From the NCBI GenBank assembly GCA_017525805.1, contig JAFXSH010000060.1:1-64000 (forward strand): 64,000 nt of DNA, written 5' to 3'. This document shows positions 33,168 to 41,972 of the stretch, piece after piece; within the stretch, counting starts at the first letter, position 1, and each line of letters starts with the position of its first letter. Below the pieces are notes generated by a model that did no database searches, was not told the origin of the DNA, and saw only the letters and a list, made by a program, of their open reading frames with translations. This DNA comes from Clostridia bacterium (GTDB taxonomy: Bacteria; Bacillota_A; Clostridia; Christensenellales; Aristaeellaceae). The position numbers and the translations under genes are program-made.

Positions 33168-36100
33168 TTACTGCGCTTTGGGTTCTTCTTTCGTTTCTTC
33201 CTGCTTGGGCTCTTCCTTGTGGCCGTACAGGGCGTTCATGTCGATCTGCCCTTCGTCGATGAGCTCAAGCAGGATATCCGCCATTTGCGGATCGAACTGC
33301 GAGCCCCTGCCCTTGCGGATTTCTTCCAGCACATAGCTGAAATCCATTTGCTTGCGGTACACGCGGTTGGCCGTCATGGCGTCAAAAGCGTCGGCCACGC
33401 CGATGATGCGGGCGAACAGGGGGATTTCCTCGCCCTTCATGCCGTTGGGGTAGCCCCTGCCGTCGTAGCGCTCGTGATGGTGCAGGGCTCCTTCCACCAC
33501 ATGATCGATGAGGGTGAAATCTTTCAGGATTTCCGAGCCGCGCAGGGTATGGGATTTCATCACGGCGTATTCCTCGTCGGTCAGCTTGGCGGGCTTATTC
33601 AGGATGCTGTCCGGGATGCCGATTTTGCCGATGTCGTGCATCAGGGCCGTTTTCCGAATGCTTTCGCAGTCCTGCTCCGACAGGCCCAGGCGGCGGGCGA
33701 TCATGACGGAATACTGGCTTACCCTTTGGGAATGCTGGCTGGTGCGCTCGTCCTTGGCGTCGACGGCCTTGGCGATGGCGAAGATGGTCTCATTGCCCAT
33801 CTGGATCTGCTGCCGGGCCAGGGCCAGTTCCCGCTTCTGAATATCCAGCGTGCGCTGCACCTGGGTGCGCACGATGTACCAAGTGAACCAGGAAACGGCT
33901 AAGATCAGCACCCCCAGCATGTAAATCACGAACCAGGGATGATCGTAGAACGCTTTTTCCTTCACCAGGCTGTACGTTCTTTCGGCGATGGTGTTTTCCC
34001 CGGCGCTGTCCATCACCGCCAAATGGAAGGTGTAGGCGCCGGAGGGCAGGTTGGTGTACACGATGGTGGACAGGCTGCTCTGAGGCAGGATGCTCCAATC
34101 GCTGTCAAAGCCCTCGATATAGAAGCCCACCATGGGGTCCTGGATGGAGTAATTGATGATTTCTGGGGAAAATTCCACCTTGTAAGCGCTGCGGCTTAAG
34201 GTGATGACGCCGCCGTCAGGCATGTTCACGGGTTCGCCGTCCTCCTTGACGGAGGACACCATCATGCGGTAGGAACGGACGCCGGTATCGTACCGGCTGG
34301 GGTTAATGATGTACACGCCCGTATCGCAGGGCAGGAACAGGCTGTTGGTGTCTTCGTCGTAATGATTCCAGGAATTGGCCGTCAGGCTGCTGGTCAGGCC
34401 CCGGCGGGCGTCCAGCAGATCGTAGTGGATGTCGGCCTTGCCGGAAAGCAGTTCGTCGTGATCCATCACGTAAATGCCCGCGCTGCTCATGACGAACAGG
34501 GTGCCGCCGTTCCTGATCCACACGTCGTAGTTGTTGAAATAGGGGAAATTGTTCAGGACGCGCGCGTCGCCGTTTTCGTCCATGTAGCAAAGCCCGTTGC
34601 TGGTAACGACGAACAGGCCGCCGGTTTTTTCGTCCTTCACCGTGCGCAGGATCACTTCGCTGCATAAACCGTTCTTTCGGGTGAGCATCCGGGTCACCTG
34701 GCCGTCGATCAGCTCGGCGATGCCGTCGCCGTCCGTGCCCACCAGCACCCGGCCCGGCTCCATTTCCGTGGCGGTGAGGATCATGGAATTGATCAGGCCC
34801 TCGGCGTAGCCGATGGTGCGCTGCACCGCGTGATCCCGGATAAAGCTGATGCCCGTATCGCCGCCCGCTAAGATGGTGCCGTCGGAAAGCTGGGTCACCA
34901 GCCGGGCGCGGTTGCCGAAGGAGCCGCTTTTGGCGTTGTACCAGTACTGCGTCCCGTCCGGCGCCACTTCCAGCAGGCCGCTTCCGTAGGTGCAAACCCA
35001 CAGATGGTCGGTTTTGTCCACATACATGCAGCGGATGCGGGAGCCGGAAAGCAGCGCCGTCAGGTCGTTTTTCATGGCGGCGCGGCAGTTGCCGTCCACC
35101 ACGTCCAGGCCTTTGTCGGTGCCGATATAGTAAGCGCCCTGCCATTTCACGATGGTGTTCACCACCCGGCGGGCCATGCCGGCGGTGCTGTACACATCCC
35201 GGAAGACGGAGGGGGCCATGCGCAGCAGGCCCAAACGGGAGGAAGTGAACCACAGGTTGCCCTGGTAGTCGATCAGCATATTGTCGATGGAGTTATTGAA
35301 ATCGTTGGTGTTGATCCGGTGAAAAACGTTTTCCCGATCCAGGTAGCCTACGCCGTTGTCCGCGCTGATGAACAGCTCGCCGTTGTCCAGCCAGCTTAAA
35401 TCCTTCAGGCTGGTCATCCCTTCGCAGATCATCATCCCGGCGGGTTCAAAATACCCTTCGGAAATATTGAAAACGTAAATATGGTTGGAGGTGGTGCCTG
35501 CCAGCAGGCGGCCCCTGGCGTCGAAGCAGCAGGATTTATACACCTCCTGGCTGTTGGTGATCTGGCGGGAGCTTAAAATGCGCCCTTCCTTCATCAAAAA
35601 CAGCCGGCCGTTGGAGGTGACGGCGGCCACGTGGCCCTTCTCATCGGCGGCCACGTCGTCGGCGTAATTGACTTCAAACAGGGTGCTTTCGGTTTTCAGG
35701 CCGCTGTTCAGGGTAAGCACCTGCATGCTGCTGGTGGTGCCCACGTAGTAATAGCCGTCGGCGCTCTGGATGATGGAGCGCACGGAATTGGAGGGCAGGC
35801 CCTGATCCTGATCCACCACGTTGGCGATTTTTTCCCGGATGCAGATCGACAGGCCGTTGTCGTTGGTGCCGATCCACAGGCGGCCTTCCGCGTCCACGTA
35901 CAGGCAGTTCACATTGCGCACGGACTCAAAATTGTCCATCCATTGAAATTCCCGGCCGTTGTAGCGGTACAGGCCCGCGTAGGTGCCGATCCACAGGATG
36001 CCGTCGTTGGTCTGGGCGATGTCGTTGGCTTCGCCGCAGGGCAGGCCGTTGCCGCTGCTGTACACGGTCTGCACGTAATCAGTGTAATTATTGGGGCCCG

Positions 36101-36791
36101 AGGGCTGCTCGTCTGCCCGGGCGGAGGCCGCCGCGCCGAGGCTTATCAGCAGGGCCAGCAGGGCGCACAGGGCCTTGACGCCCTTCCCTTCGGGCTTTCC
36201 GTTCTTCGGTTCCTGGCCGTTCTCCGGACCGCGGCCCCGTTTTTTCATCAGCCAGTGGAACACGCGCAGGGCCAGAAACAGCATGAGCAGGGTGACCAGC
36301 CGGTCCAGGAAATCGATGTAAAATTCGCCCGCGATGATGCACAAAAACCAGGGCACGCCTTTTTCCTGCAAAAAGAGGATCACACCGTCGCCCCAGAGGT
36401 TGCTGGTCATGCCGCCGTAAAACAGCACGTTCAGCACCGTGGCGATGGCCGCGGAAAGCAGCGTGGTCGTGGACACCACGCTCATGGTGCCAAACAGGGT
36501 GTCCATTTTCCGCTTTTTCGCAGCGAAGCCCACGATCAGGCCCACGGTGGCCCCGGTGAGCCCGTAAATATAGGAAACGTGGTTTTTCATGCCGAAGAGC
36601 AGATTGCCCGCCATGCCCACGATGGCGCCGCACACCGGCCCCGCCGTGTAGGCGCACAGGGCGGTGCCGAAGCAGTCCAGCCACAGGGGCAGCTGAAAAT
36701 GGTACGCGAATAACCGGAAGAAAAAGTTCAGCATGATGCAGAGCGCGATAAATAACGCAAACAGGGACAGCCTGATATTTTTGAATTTCAT
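33168..36791 (-). CDS. Sensor: ECF-S-like membrane domain, propeller, Y_Y_Y and HD-GYP phosphodiesterase
   Basis: A chimeric protein of about 1207 residues. The ATG at 36791 has GGGGG seven bases upstream; the ATG six bases earlier is too close. Residues 1-185 have about six membrane helices resembling ECF transporter S components. A signal-like helix at about 207-227 leads outside to two-component regulator propeller repeats (D-G-x-L-W-I-G-T type, to about 790), then a Y_Y_Y-type beta domain, and a helix near 935-955. The cytoplasmic end is HD-GYP: H-D-I-G-K-I-G and H-H-E-R-Y-D-G-R-G-Y-P, with metal ligands intact, so it should hydrolyse c-di-GMP. No histidine kinase is present. Genes for two binding proteins flank it. 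Confidence 0.85.
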   Translation of the reverse strand: MKFKNIRLSLFALFIALCIMLNFFFRLFAYHFQLPLWLDCFGTALCAYTAGPVCGAIVGMAGNLLFGMKNHVSYIYGLTGATVGLIVGFAAKKRKMDTLFGTMSVVSTTTLLSAAIATVLNVLFYGGMTSNLWGDGVILFLQEKGVPWFLCIIAGEFYIDFLDRLVTLLMLFLALRVFHWLMKKRGRGPENGQEPKNGKPEGKGVKALCALLALLISLGAAASARADEQPSGPNNYTDYVQTVYSSGNGLPCGEANDIAQTNDGILWIGTYAGLYRYNGREFQWMDNFESVRNVNCLYVDAEGRLWIGTNDNGLSICIREKIANVVDQDQGLPSNSVRSIIQSADGYYYVGTTSSMQVLTLNSGLKTESTLFEVNYADDVAADEKGHVAAVTSNGRLFLMKEGRILSSRQITNSQEVYKSCCFDARGRLLAGTTSNHIYVFNISEGYFEPAGMMICEGMTSLKDLSWLDNGELFISADNGVGYLDRENVFHRINTNDFNNSIDNMLIDYQGNLWFTSSRLGLLRMAPSVFRDVYSTAGMARRVVNTIVKWQGAYYIGTDKGLDVVDGNCRAAMKNDLTALLSGSRIRCMYVDKTDHLWVCTYGSGLLEVAPDGTQYWYNAKSGSFGNRARLVTQLSDGTILAGGDTGISFIRDHAVQRTIGYAEGLINSMILTATEMEPGRVLVGTDGDGIAELIDGQVTRMLTRKNGLCSEVILRTVKDEKTGGLFVVTSNGLCYMDENGDARVLNNFPYFNNYDVWIRNGGTLFVMSSAGIYVMDHDELLSGKADIHYDLLDARRGLTSSLTANSWNHYDEDTNSLFLPCDTGVYIINPSRYDTGVRSYRMMVSSVKEDGEPVNMPDGGVITLSRSAYKVEFSPEIINYSIQDPMVGFYIEGFDSDWSILPQSSLSTIVYTNLPSGAYTFHLAVMDSAGENTIAERTYSLVKEKAFYDHPWFVIYMLGVLILAVSWFTWYIVRTQVQRTLDIQKRELALARQQIQMGNETIFAIAKAVDAKDERTSQHSQRVSQYSVMIARRLGLSEQDCESIRKTALMHDIGKIGIPDSILNKPAKLTDEEYAVMKSHTLRGSEILKDFTLIDHVVEGALHHHERYDGRGYPNGMKGEEIPLFARIIGVADAFDAMTANRVYRKQMDFSYVLEEIRKGRGSQFDPQMADILLELIDEGQIDMNALYGHKEEPKQEETKEEPKAQ

Positions 36792-36825
36792 CTTCATTCC
36801 CCCTTTGCCTGCCCGCGCGCCTTCT

Positions 36826-37752
36826 TTAGTATTTCTCGGCTGCCAGCAGGGCGGCGAGCTGTTCGTATTCGTTATACCAGGCCTGATACTGGCCGGAGGA
36901 AAGCACCTCGTCGATCACGCCGTTGACGAAATAGATCAATTGCAGTTCGCCCTTGCGTCCGGCGATCCGGTCGCCCTCGAACTGTTCTTCCAGGTCGAAC
37001 TGGATGCCCTCCGCCAGGGTCAGGCCGCAGGAGGGATGGTTCTGGATATAGGCAAGGGCCGTTTCGATGTCCACCGTGGCGGCGTCTGCTACGCCCTCCC
37101 GCACGGCGCCGTACACCTGCTGCATGGTGGAAAGCCGGCGGAATTCTTTATAGGCAAGCACATGCTCCGCCGTCTGGCTTTCCTGGAGGGAGCCGCTTTG
37201 GGCCACGATCACCCGGCCGCTCAGGTCGTCAATGCTTTTGATCTCGTCCCGGTCGGCTTTGCGGATGAGTATGCCGCTGCTCACCGTGGTGCCGGAATAG
37301 TAATAGCCCTTGGAAAGCGTCGTCATCACCGCCCGGGAGGGGGTGTAGGCCAGGGCGGAAACGGCTAAATCACATTCCCCGTCCGCCACAGCGAACAGCA
37401 CCCGGGAAAATTCCATGGGCACGATTTCCAATTCCACGCCCATACGCTGCGCGATGAGCTTAGCCAGCTCCACGTCCGCCCCCACGTACCGCTCCTGTCC
37501 CGTTTTGGAAGGATCAATAAATTCCTGGGGCGGGAAATAGGGCTCCATGGCCACCAGCAGCTTTCCCCGCAGGCGGATGCGCTCCAGCGCCCCGGCGGCG
37601 TCTTCCGGGATGCCGTTTGTCACGTCCATGGAATTTTCCACGAAATTCCATTCATTCTCCATATAGATTTCTTCCGCTTCCTCCGCCGACGCGGAGACGG
37701 AAAAACAAAGCAGCAGCGCAAAGAACCATAGAAACAGCATTTTATATTTCAC
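36826..37752 (-). CDS. Family 3 extracellular solute-binding protein
   Basis: A 308-residue secreted protein. The GTG at 37752 is chosen because GAGGTG lies eight bases upstream; it gives a clean signal peptide ending in A-S-A. Residues 60-300 show the amino-acid-binding fold: G-K-L-L-V-A-M-E-P-Y-F-P-P, Y-V-G-A-D-V-E-L-A-K and the I-V-A-Q-S-G-S hinge. No lipobox is present. First gene of the sensory operon; no transporter genes accompany it. Confidence 0.87.
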   Translation of the reverse strand: MKYKMLFLWFFALLLCFSVSASAEEAEEIYMENEWNFVENSMDVTNGIPEDAAGALERIRLRGKLLVAMEPYFPPQEFIDPSKTGQERYVGADVELAKLIAQRMGVELEIVPMEFSRVLFAVADGECDLAVSALAYTPSRAVMTTLSKGYYYSGTTVSSGILIRKADRDEIKSIDDLSGRVIVAQSGSLQESQTAEHVLAYKEFRRLSTMQQVYGAVREGVADAATVDIETALAYIQNHPSCGLTLAEGIQFDLEEQFEGDRIAGRKGELQLIYFVNGVIDEVLSSGQYQAWYNEYEQLAALLAAEKY

Positions 37753-37790
37753 AGCGTTCACCTCATCGCTTTGGTCGGCAAAAAAACCGA

Positions 37791-37813
37791 AAAAACGGCG
37801 CGAGTCTATTATA
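37791..37813 (-). promoter_or_regulatory. Candidate promoter of the sensory operon
   Basis: Read on the minus strand, TATAAT lies at 37813-37808, about 56 bases before the GTG start. No convincing -35 box is seen at 17 bases. A small CCG-T6-CGG hairpin follows in the leader. Confidence 0.4.
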
Positions 37814-37887
37814 TCAGCATTCGTGAAAAAAAGCTACTATCAAATGTGGACTTGATTTCGATTTTGGATTTGGACGCCGAGAAAGCC

Positions 37888-37914
37888 AAAAAAACGGGGG
37901 CCAAACCGGCCCCT
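37888..37914 (-). terminator. Terminator of the SH3 protein gene
   Basis: On the minus strand a GGGGCC stem (37913-37908) pairs with GGCCCC (37902-37897), followed by seven T (37894-37888). It lies 13 bases after the stop of the SH3-domain gene and separates it from the sensory operon. Confidence 0.8.
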
Positions 37915-37927
37915 CAATGAATGGAGA

Positions 37928-39361
37928 TTACGGAAATTGCAGGTAGCGGCTCATGACGTAGCCGGTTTGGTGTTTGTATCTCACCATGGTCCAGCCCTCG
38001 CCCCGGAGCAGCACCTCCACCTTTTCCCCTTTGGAAAGGGTGAACGCTGCGATGGCGGTTTTGCCGGGCGCTTCCCGCATTTTTACGCGGGACGTGGTTT
38101 TGGCTGTGATACCCAGGCTGTTCACGGGCTCCACCACACCGTCGTTGTAGACGGTGATCAGGCGTCCGCCGTCCGTCAGGCAAATCAGCTTGTCCGGGTA
38201 ATCCTGCTCCGCGTCATAATGGCCCTCCACGCCGACGACGGTGAGCTCCGTGCCGATGGGCAGGGTTTCTTCGCCCTGCCAGGAGGCGCGGTACTGGTCG
38301 CCGCCGTTGCCCGCGTGCAGCAGATATTTTGTGCGGACGCGGGTACAGCCATTTTTCACCTGTTCCGCTTCCGCGCCGAAAGCTAAATATTGTGTTTGCA
38401 CCGCGCCGGAATAGAAACTGCCGCCCGTTTCGCCGGTGATGTACACAAAGGCCCAGTCATCGGTGCGGTTCACCACTTGCACCGGCGCTCCGGCGCACAG
38501 CTTGCTGTTCACGGCGGCGTCCTTGCCGGCGAAAGCGCGCACGTTCAGCCGATCCAAAATCCGATCGCTTTTCACGGCGGCGTATGTGCGGCTGTGGTCG
38601 CCGTCGGGGTCTAAAAAGCGGGCTTCCAGGAAGCCGCCGCCCACCAGCTGCACCCAGTTTCCCACCGTGGCCAGCACCGTCACCCGCTCCCCGTCCCGCA
38701 CCTGCCAATAGGAGCAATTGTCGCTGTACCCGGTGGCGGAGCCGCTGCGCATGATCACCCCGCCGCCGGTATAAACGGTGCGGATATCAGCGGTTTCAAT
38801 GCCCCACAGTTCGCCGTTGGCCTGGGCGTAGGTAAGGGCTTGTACCTTCCGCAGGGCGGACTTGGGCATGAAGCCGGAAAGCGCGTAGCTGCCGAAATTC
38901 ACATAGTAATCGTCCCCGAATTCGCCGCACACCAGGGCCAGAGCGCCGGGGGCGTGGCGGGCGTTCAGGTGCTTGTGGCCGGGGGTGGAATACAGGGGCG
39001 CGTCCTGCGCGGACACTTCCGCCAGGAAGATTTGGCAGGGCATTTGCGCTTCCAGCGCCGGACTGTTGACGCTGCCCACATCCCACCCCTTGGGCAGGTT
39101 TTTTTCGGCCTTGCGCTGGTTCAGCCATACGGTGTATTCCGCCGTCAGGCCGCATCCATATAAGCCATTGGTGGGTTCCAAATCCAGACCGGAATTGAAG
39201 CCGTTGTACAGGATGCCCGCCTGCTTGCCGCCGCTGCTGGACGTGTAAACCGCGATGCCTTTCCCGTCCGCCGCCACCGTCAGGGGGTTCCACCCCGCCT
39301 GAGCGGGCAGGACGGGAAACAGCAATGCCAGGAGCAGCGCCAGGGAAACGAACCTTTTCAT
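37928..39361 (-). CDS. Secreted bacterial SH3-repeat protein
   Basis: A 477-residue exported protein. The ATG at 39361 lies five bases after GGAGGGG and opens a signal peptide (about residues 1-22, cleavage after A-Q-A). The remainder contains three or four SH3b-like modules, for example M-R-S-G near 205, L-N-V-R-A-F-A near 280 and V-K-M-R-E-A-P-G near 435, each followed by G-x-x-V-x-V and a W-x-x-V strand. Such modules bind cell-wall peptides or mediate protein contacts. No catalytic domain is visible. It is transcribed alone, with its own terminator. Confidence 0.8.
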   Translation of the reverse strand: MKRFVSLALLLALLFPVLPAQAGWNPLTVAADGKGIAVYTSSSGGKQAGILYNGFNSGLDLEPTNGLYGCGLTAEYTVWLNQRKAEKNLPKGWDVGSVNSPALEAQMPCQIFLAEVSAQDAPLYSTPGHKHLNARHAPGALALVCGEFGDDYYVNFGSYALSGFMPKSALRKVQALTYAQANGELWGIETADIRTVYTGGGVIMRSGSATGYSDNCSYWQVRDGERVTVLATVGNWVQLVGGGFLEARFLDPDGDHSRTYAAVKSDRILDRLNVRAFAGKDAAVNSKLCAGAPVQVVNRTDDWAFVYITGETGGSFYSGAVQTQYLAFGAEAEQVKNGCTRVRTKYLLHAGNGGDQYRASWQGEETLPIGTELTVVGVEGHYDAEQDYPDKLICLTDGGRLITVYNDGVVEPVNSLGITAKTTSRVKMREAPGKTAIAAFTLSKGEKVEVLLRGEGWTMVRYKHQTGYVMSRYLQFP

Positions 39362-39440
39362 GGAAACCCCTCCTTCCGTCATTCACCTTATAAACGTTTG
39401 AAAAGGGCAATTTGTTCCATTTCTTCAACCGTGTTTTTGA

Positions 39441-39475
39441 AAAAAACTCCTGAACAACGCACGGTTGCTCAGGAG
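39441..39475 (-). terminator. Terminator of metG
   Basis: On the minus strand a 13-base stem with one mismatch (CTCCTGAGCAAC with GTTGTTCAGGAG) and a short loop is followed directly by seven T. It lies 20 bases after the metG stop. Confidence 0.85.
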
Positions 39476-39494
39476 ATTTCTTTGTAACAATGTT

Positions 39495-41501
39495 TTAGCC
39501 GATCTCCGCGCCGTCGGGCATGATGGGATCGGCGGTGAGCAGGCGCAGAGTTTCGCTTCCGTCCTCGTTCACCTTCACGGCAGACAGCAGCATGCCCTGG
39601 CTTTCGATGCCCATGATCTTCCGGGGGGCCAGGTTGGCGAGCAGGATCAGCTTCTGGCCAACCAAATCCTCGGGATTGTGAAACTTGGCGATGCCGGAAA
39701 GCACCGTGCGTTCCTCGTCGCCTAAGGACAGGCGGAATTTCAGCAGCTTTTCGCTCTTTTCCACCCGTTCGCAGGAAATCACCCGGGCCACCCGCAGCTT
39801 GATCTTCTCGAAATCCTCAAAGCCGATGCAGCCCTCGGGGATTTCGACCTTCTTCTTTCCTTTCTTTTCGGGCTTCTGCTCCTTCTTTTCGGGCTGGGGG
39901 GCTGGCTTTTCTTCCTTGCCGCTCAGGGCTTCCAGCTCCTTTTTCACGTCGATGCGGGGGAACAGGGCTTCGCCCTTGCATACCTTGATCCCGGCGGGCA
40001 GCAGGCCGAAGGAGGAAAGGGAATCCCAGGTTTTCAGCTTTTCGTCCTGTACGCCCAACTGCTCAAAGATGCGGGCGGGGGTGGAGGGCATGAAGGGCTG
40101 GATCAGCACGGCCACGAAGCGAACGCATTCGGCCAGGGTCAAAAGCACGTTGGCGAGGCGATCCTTCTTCTCCGGGTCCTTGCCCAGCACCCAGGGCTGG
40201 GTCAGGTCGATGTACTTGTTGCATTCGCCGATGACCTTCCAAATCTCCACCAGGGCCTGGGAGAACTGCAATTTGTCCATCTGCTCCGCAACCAGGGCAG
40301 GCAGGGCGGCGCAGTGCTCCTTGAGGGGCGTATCCAGCGCTTCGTCCACCGCGTTCGTCCAAGCGGGGGTCACGCCGTCGAAGTACTTTTCGATCATGGC
40401 GACCGTGCGGGACACCAGATTGCCTAGGTCGTTGGCAAGGTCGGCGTTCATGCGGGTCAGGAAGGATTCGTTGGTGTAGTTGCCGTCCGCGCCGAAGGGC
40501 ATTTCTCTCATGAGGTAGTAGCGCAGGCTGTCCACCCCGTAGCGAGCCACGATGGGCTGGGGATAGACCACGTTGCCCTTGGATTTGCTCATGCGGTCCG
40601 CGCCGAAGAGCAGCCAGCCGTGGCCGAACACCTGCTTGGGCAGGGGCAGGCCTAAGGCGTGGAGCATGATGGGCCAATAAATGGTGTGGAAGCGCACGAT
40701 TTCCTTGCCCACCAGATGCACGTCGGCGGGCCAGTATTTCTGGAACAGCTCGTCGTGGTCCGTGCCGTAGCCCAGGGCGGTGATGTAGTTGGAAAGGGCG
40801 TCGATCCACACGTACACGGTGTGCTTTTCGTCAAAGTCCACCGGGATGCCCCACTTGACGCTTGTGCGGCTGACGCACAGGTCCTGCAGGCCCGGCTTTA
40901 AGAAGTTGTTCAGCATCTCGTTGGCGCGCTTGGCGGGCTGGATGAAATCGGGATGGGTCTCGATGTAATCGATCATCCAATCCTGATATTTGCTCATACG
41001 GAAGAAATAGCTTTCTTCCTTCATGGGCTGGCAGGGGCGGCCGCAGTCCGGGCACACCTTTTCCCCGTCCTTTTCCACCAGCTGAGTAGGGGTCCAGAAG
41101 GATTCGCAGGGGGTACAGTACATGCCTTCGTACTCGGCCTTGTAGATGTCGCCCTGCTCGTAGAACCGGCGGAAGATCTTCTGCACGATCTTGATGTGCC
41201 TGTCCTCGCTGGTGCGGATGAAATCGTCGTACTCGATGTTCATCAGCTTCCACAGTTCCTTGGTTTCATCCACGATCTTGTCCACGTACTGGATGGGGGA
41301 AACGCCAGCCTCGGCGGCTTTCTTTTCGATCTTCTGGCCGTGCTCGTCGGTGCCGGTGAGGAAATAGGTATCGTACCCCTGCATTTTCTTGAAGCGGGTC
41401 ATGGTGTCGGCGGCCACGGTGGTGTAGGTGTGGCCGATGGTCATGTTGCCCGAGGGGTAGTAGATGGGCGTGGTGATGTAGTAGGTCTTTTTCTGTTCCA
41501 T
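39495..41501 (-). CDS. metG: Methionyl-tRNA synthetase with C-terminal tRNA-binding domain
   Basis: A 668-residue class I synthetase. The ATG at 41501 follows AGGAGGA by five bases; the longer open frame upstream lies in the leader. P-I-Y-Y-P-S-G-N-M-T-I-G-H is the HIGH region; a zinc knuckle C-x2-C...C-x2-C lies at about residues 125-150; R-M-S-K-S-K-G-N is KMSKS. After a Lys/Glu-rich linker the last 105 residues form an EMAP-II/Trbp111-type tRNA-binding domain. Expression is controlled by the T-box leader in front. Confidence 0.97.
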   Translation of the reverse strand: MEQKKTYYITTPIYYPSGNMTIGHTYTTVAADTMTRFKKMQGYDTYFLTGTDEHGQKIEKKAAEAGVSPIQYVDKIVDETKELWKLMNIEYDDFIRTSEDRHIKIVQKIFRRFYEQGDIYKAEYEGMYCTPCESFWTPTQLVEKDGEKVCPDCGRPCQPMKEESYFFRMSKYQDWMIDYIETHPDFIQPAKRANEMLNNFLKPGLQDLCVSRTSVKWGIPVDFDEKHTVYVWIDALSNYITALGYGTDHDELFQKYWPADVHLVGKEIVRFHTIYWPIMLHALGLPLPKQVFGHGWLLFGADRMSKSKGNVVYPQPIVARYGVDSLRYYLMREMPFGADGNYTNESFLTRMNADLANDLGNLVSRTVAMIEKYFDGVTPAWTNAVDEALDTPLKEHCAALPALVAEQMDKLQFSQALVEIWKVIGECNKYIDLTQPWVLGKDPEKKDRLANVLLTLAECVRFVAVLIQPFMPSTPARIFEQLGVQDEKLKTWDSLSSFGLLPAGIKVCKGEALFPRIDVKKELEALSGKEEKPAPQPEKKEQKPEKKGKKKVEIPEGCIGFEDFEKIKLRVARVISCERVEKSEKLLKFRLSLGDEERTVLSGIAKFHNPEDLVGQKLILLANLAPRKIMGIESQGMLLSAVKVNEDGSETLRLLTADPIMPDGAEIG

Positions 41502-41532
41502 GGTTGTCCTCCTCTTTTTGATGCGGCGATAT

Positions 41533-41860
41533 GAAAAACCCCCGCATCGATTGATTTCGATGCAGGGGCGTAAATCTACGCTGTACCACCCTGATTCGCG
41601 CATGACCCCATTCCTTTATGGCTTTCTTGGAAGGGGGGCTGGGGGAAACCATTTTTTGGCCCCCAAAGAATTGTTTCCCCCAGAAAACTCATTCTCAAAT
41701 GCGCCTTCATTGCGGCGGATATCGGCGCCGCCCGGCGGGGGCTGAACGTGCTTGCCCCCGCATGCTCCGGGGCCATGTTCCCCCGCCGTCCGCCGCCGCG
41801 CTTCCACCTCTTCGCAGCTCTCTTGGGGCGACCTTGCCAGGTACTCTCCCTTTCCTCGCA
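41533..41860 (-). ncRNA. T-box leader (methionine) of metG
   Basis: Read on the minus strand: a GGGAGAGTA start of Stem I (41852-41843), the AGAGAGC and GGTGGAA elements, an ATG specifier in the context GGGGAACATGGCC, then the antiterminator box AGGGTGGTACAGCG at 41592-41579, and a terminator (GCCCCTGCATCGA against TCGATGCGGGGG) ending in T5 at 41537-41533. Uncharged tRNA-Met would stabilise the antiterminator. A hairpin repeat (41617-41683) occupies the linker between specifier and antiterminator domains, which lengthens the leader. Confidence 0.88.
41617..41683 (-). repeat. Hairpin repeat, copy 2, inside the T-box leader
   Basis: A 21-base stem (41639-41659 with 41663-41683, two mismatches) and a CCC loop, flanked at 41618-41638 by the same GGCTTTCTTGGAAGGGG tail as copy 1. 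The stem starts CTGGGGGAAAC as in copy 3. Confidence 0.8.
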
Positions 41861-41867
41861 TGTGCCC

Positions 41868-41899
41868 ATTATATTACCGATTTTGCGTGCAGTTGTCAA
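41868..41899 (-). promoter_or_regulatory. Promoter of the metG T-box transcript
   Basis: On the minus strand TTGACA (41899-41894) and TAATAT (17-base spacing; overlapping TATAAT at 41873-41868) form a strong sigma-A promoter. Transcription would start about where the T-box Stem I begins. Confidence 0.75.
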
Positions 41900-41906
41900 G
41901 CGGTTC

Positions 41907-41935
41907 TTGCGTTTCCGGTCAAAATCCCTTATAAT
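41907..41935 (+). promoter_or_regulatory. Promoter of the MATE gene
   Basis: TTGCGT at 41907-41912 and TATAAT at 41930-41935 with a 17-base spacer. It is divergent from, and only seven bases away from, the metG promoter. Confidence 0.7.
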
Positions 41936-41972
41936 GTCACCTGCCCATTTTTCTTTGAAGCGGAGGACTTGC

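Noticed and set aside
31959..37752. Ordinary ABC uptake operon
   Set aside because: Two binding proteins but no ATPase or permease gene on either side.
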